DNA from: Bacilli bacterium
GTDB taxonomy: Bacteria > Bacillota_I > Bacilli_A > RFN20 > CAG-826
Reading direction: 5' to 3'
DNA length: 64,000 nt
NCBI GenBank assembly: GCA_024399115.1
Contig: JAKSHZ010000001.1
Location: 62,001-126,000 of the forward strand
Shown here: positions 61,730 to 64,000 of the stretch, piece after piece
Layout of the letters: every line of letters begins with the position of its first letter
How positions within the stretch are numbered: the first letter of the stretch is position 1
Translations under genes and position numbers: made by a program
Notes under the pieces: model-generated
Told to the model about the DNA's origin: nothing
Seen by the model: the letters and a program-made list of their open reading frames with translations, nothing else
Databases searched by the model: none

Positions 61730-63343
61730 TTAAATAAAGAAAGTAAGAGATTTATTTACAGGGTTTTCGAATTCGTCTTCTCCGAAAGAGTCTTCTCCAC
61801 CGTTTTTTTCTCCAGATTCACCCTGAGTTTCTCCACCTAACGGATTATCGAATTCGTCTTCTCCGAAAGAGTCTTCTCCACCTTCCCCAAAATCTCCGCC
61901 GTCTTCACCAAATCCACCGTCTCCGCCCTGTTCCTGAGCCTGTGCAGCCTGATACATCTGTGTAAACTGAGGATTAGCCGGGCAAGCGTCCGCCCATTCT
62001 GCTTCAAGTGGTGGTAATCCTTTTTCCTTTCTTACTTCATTAAGAGTCTTATAACTGTCAAGTTCTGTTTTTGTAAGATCCAAAAGCTGCTTAGGATCTT
62101 CTTTTTCGTAACCTACGAATTCAAGTTCATAATCAGGATAAAAACGGTCAAGAATACGGTTAATGTAGTTCTGTAAGAATCCCAACATATCACCCAGGAG
62201 AGTTGCTTTACTTTCATTGATCTGAGTAGTGCGAGAAGACTCAAAAACAGCCTGAGATTTCTGAGACTGTAACCCAAGCTCTTCCATTGAAAGTCCAAAC
62301 ATAGCAACAATTCCAGAGGTCTGAAAATCTAAGAATTGCTGGAATTCCATATCTTTTGCGTTACCAGCAAGTGACACCCATTTAATTGATTGGTTATTGT
62401 CACCAGTTCCACCACTAGGAACAATTGGAATTCTCCACTGACTTGTTGCCGTTCCTGACATTACTTCTGCCAGATAGTCTTCCATTTCTTCTACAGTGTC
62501 CTGAGATACGTTGCCGTCAATAAGCAACATCCCCCTAGGCAGCTTGTTATCGGTGAAAAATCCGGCATTGTAAGCGAAAGTGTTTATAAGACTTGTTACA
62601 AGTTCAATAACCTGATCTACAATTGAATATCCGTAATAAGCATGTTTAATGTCGGTTCGAGGGTTCTGATAATCAAAAATCAGGTTTGAGTCCTGATATA
62701 CGGCCTGAGGAATACCGTCAATTATCTGAATATATTTGATATTATCAGGGTTCACCTGACCTGGAATAACTCTGTTGATTGTTCCGGCGTCTACCGCCTG
62801 AAAGGCATAAGGTTTGCCACCTCTTGTATAACCAATTTCTGTTGCAACCTGATCAAGTTCAAGTTCATCACGGATGATTTTAAGACAAAATCTCTGAAAA
62901 TTGTCTCTTTCGCTGTCATAGTCACTTCCACAGTTTTTAAGGAAAGTTTCAATTTCAATTCTTTTTTTTGACTTCTTCGCCATTTGAGATTTGAGATCCG
63001 ATCCCTTTTCTTTAATGACAAATCCTTTGACGTTATTGTCTGTTGTTGGTTTCAGATATGGTTTTATTTTCTTGAGTATATGATTGATACAAATATTGAT
63101 AATAAATGCTTTTTTAGAGACACGGCGAAGAGTTTCACAAGATATATCACCATTTGTGTAGCGATCAATTGTTTTCAGGTTCTTTGCGTAAACATTGTAA
63201 TTACCAGAATAAGGATTGAAAAAAGAAGACTGAAAACCTTTTTCCTTTTTGTAAACGTCACTAGCTCCGGCGTTGGAGGCAATGGATAAAAGTTTTCTGA
63301 AATTGACTGGTTCAAATTTTGGTTCGGTTTCAATTGTATTCAT
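61730..63343 (-). CDS. Portal protein, region B
   Basis: This 537-residue protein is a portal of the HK97/SPP1-like superfamily: QVATEIGYTRGGKPYAFQAV near residue 170, AYYGYSIVDQVIELVTSLIN near 239, PRGMLLIDGN near 273 and SMEELGLQSQKSQAVFESSR near 361 are typical. The C-terminus holds a Gly/Glu/Asp-rich tail with a duplicated GGEDSFGEDEF unit and ends NKSLTFFI. The start lies inside an inverted repeat. It is unrelated in sequence to the region-A portal. The terminase should lie to the right of the window. Confidence 0.83.
   Translation of the reverse strand: MNTIETEPKFEPVNFRKLLSIASNAGASDVYKKEKGFQSSFFNPYSGNYNVYAKNLKTIDRYTNGDISCETLRRVSKKAFIINICINHILKKIKPYLKPTTDNNVKGFVIKEKGSDLKSQMAKKSKKRIEIETFLKNCGSDYDSERDNFQRFCLKIIRDELELDQVATEIGYTRGGKPYAFQAVDAGTINRVIPGQVNPDNIKYIQIIDGIPQAVYQDSNLIFDYQNPRTDIKHAYYGYSIVDQVIELVTSLINTFAYNAGFFTDNKLPRGMLLIDGNVSQDTVEEMEDYLAEVMSGTATSQWRIPIVPSGGTGDNNQSIKWVSLAGNAKDMEFQQFLDFQTSGIVAMFGLSMEELGLQSQKSQAVFESSRTTQINESKATLLGDMLGFLQNYINRILDRFYPDYELEFVGYEKEDPKQLLDLTKTELDSYKTLNEVRKEKGLPPLEAEWADACPANPQFTQMYQAAQAQEQGGDGGFGEDGGDFGEGGEDSFGEDEFDNPLGGETQGESGEKNGGEDSFGEDEFENPVNKSLTFFI
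61767..61882 (-). repeat. 35-bp direct repeat inside region-B portal gene
   Basis: The 35 bases at 61767-61801 recur exactly at 61848-61882, offset by 81 bases (27 codons), so the reading frame is kept. They encode the repeated GGEDSFGEDEF unit near the portal C-terminus. Confidence 0.9.
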
Positions 63344-63385
63344 GACGCGCCCTCATAAAACACTTTTGTTTTCTGTAAGCGCGTC
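63344..63385 (-). promoter_or_regulatory. Structured leader of the region-B portal gene
   Basis: GCGCGTC (63379-63385) and GACGCGC (63344-63350) are inverted repeats; the second copy touches the ATG at 63343 and flanks the GAGGG ribosome-binding site. A nested hairpin AAAACA/TGTTTT lies at 63357-63372. Folding would hide the start region. Confidence 0.6.
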
Positions 63386-63431
63386 TATTGACGTCACCAA
63401 TTGAATTAAAATTAGAATACCACAATTCTAT

Positions 63432-63782
63432 TTATATGTCTATTTTTTCACCCTGCTCTACAAGTTCGAATTCCCTTTCGTTTATATCCCAATAACCACG
63501 ATCCCCTTCCATTACTGTAAATGTTTTTCTTACGTGGTCAAAATGAATAGGTCCGGCTGTAACTAACGTTCCATATCTGAATATTTTGATAACGTCTCCG
63601 TCTTTACACGGTTTTCCGTTTCTATCTGCAATAAATCCACCAAGATTCAGGTATTTTTCAACCTGGAGCAATTTCTTTTCCAGCTCTTCAACCTTATCAA
63701 TAATTAAACTAGGATCAATATTTTCTGCATAAGTTTTTGGGTCTTTTAGTTTTTCCAGAATTATTTTTGTTCCTTCTTTCAT
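63432..63782 (-). CDS. Hypothetical protein, YopX-like pattern
   Basis: This 116-residue protein has a helical start with a short coiled coil (DKVEELEKKLLQVEKYL) and a beta C-terminal half, GKPCKDGDVIKIFRYGTLVT then PIHFDHVRKTFTVMEG. The 'GkpckdGDvi' turn resembles YopX-type phage proteins, but the match is weak. Its ATG overlaps the stop of the next upstream gene (ATGA). Confidence 0.55.
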   Translation of the reverse strand: MKEGTKIILEKLKDPKTYAENIDPSLIIDKVEELEKKLLQVEKYLNLGGFIADRNGKPCKDGDVIKIFRYGTLVTAGPIHFDHVRKTFTVMEGDRGYWDINEREFELVEQGEKIDI

Positions 63783-64000
63783 TTTGTTTCCTCCACACGT
63801 TTTTCAAGTTTTGCTCGATATTCATCAATGCTTGAACAATTCAAACCATACACACTTCCATTACATTCTGCATAATGACTTTGTGATAATGCGTCTTTCA
63901 TTGCCATTTCAAGCATTTTGGAAAGTCTTGCATTTTCTTCTTTAAGTTCTTTAATGTATTCGATTTTCTGTGCAAGGCATTTATCATTGTATTCTTTTTC
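63779..64000 (-). CDS. Coiled-coil protein, N-terminus off window
   Basis: An open frame of 73 codons enters from the right edge and stops with TGA at 63779-63781. The visible part is a charged coiled coil (YIKELKEENARLSKMLEMAM) followed by a short Cys-containing tail. It overlaps the next gene by ATGA. Function cannot be told. Confidence 0.6.
   Translation of the reverse strand, partial: EKEYNDKCLAQKIEYIKELKEENARLSKMLEMAMKDALSQSHYAECNGSVYGLNCSSIDEYRAKLEKRVEETK

Noticed and set aside
1-64000. CRISPR array, insertion sequence, integrase or attachment site
   Set aside because: No regularly spaced repeats, transposase or recombinase motif, or matching flanking repeats were seen in the window.
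1-64000. Holin or endolysin genes
   Set aside because: Apart from the tail NlpC/P60 protein no muralytic domain or short double-membrane-segment protein was recognised.

Overview
This window is almost entirely tailed-phage DNA: low-GC, gene-dense, mostly leftward (minus strand). It reads as prophage or phage genome sequence from an AT-rich host. The tail tip is of the lambda J/K type (a J-like hub after a small NlpC/P60 protein and a DUF1833 protein), which is typical of siphoviruses of diderm bacteria. With the BspA-type leucine-rich repeats next to it, this is compatible with a gut or rumen anaerobe such as a spirochaete, but the host is not proven. No integrase, att site, lysis gene, replication gene or CRISPR array is visible.

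Region A (about 1-39.5 kb) is a long-tailed siphovirus structural cluster read right to left: small and large terminase, DUF4055 portal, MuF-like protein, scaffold, major capsid, neck proteins, tail terminator, major tail protein, tail assembly chaperones with a -1 frameshift, a 2526-aa tape measure, minor tail proteins, NlpC/P60, J-like hub, and an LRR protein that runs off the left end. Two rightward inserts interrupt it. One is a moron-like pair (a small protein plus an ImmA/IrrE-type metallopeptidase) with its own promoter and terminator. The other is an early-type cluster at 32.6-35.3 kb with a DUF4406 protein, dUTPase, a structured non-coding stretch and a tRNA with anticodon UUA. An 11-base motif, TTTAACTACGA, precedes six region-A transcription units and is a candidate late promoter or other 5' signal.

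Region B (about 39.5-64 kb) holds a second, unrelated head module in the same orientation: portal, MuF protein fused to a pyrophosphatase-like domain, a 1395-aa polyvalent protein, a RelA/SpoT-like protein, a prohead protease-scaffold, a second major capsid protein, a connector, a class-3 lipase-like protein, a head-fibre-like protein and a run of fibre genes. It has no tail genes and no terminase inside the window. The fibre genes at 35-44 kb straddle the A/B junction and share N-terminal and C-terminal modules.

Inside B lies a small regulatory island (49.5-53.1 kb): a 67-aa XRE repressor faces nine tiny genes, and inverted repeats sit exactly between the -35 and -10 boxes of three promoters. 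The layout resembles anti-defence (acr/aca-like) loci. The most notable points are the UAA-reading suppressor tRNA, the two capsid modules with only one tail, the shared motif and operator systems, and a segment shared by the B major capsid protein and the B protease-scaffold.
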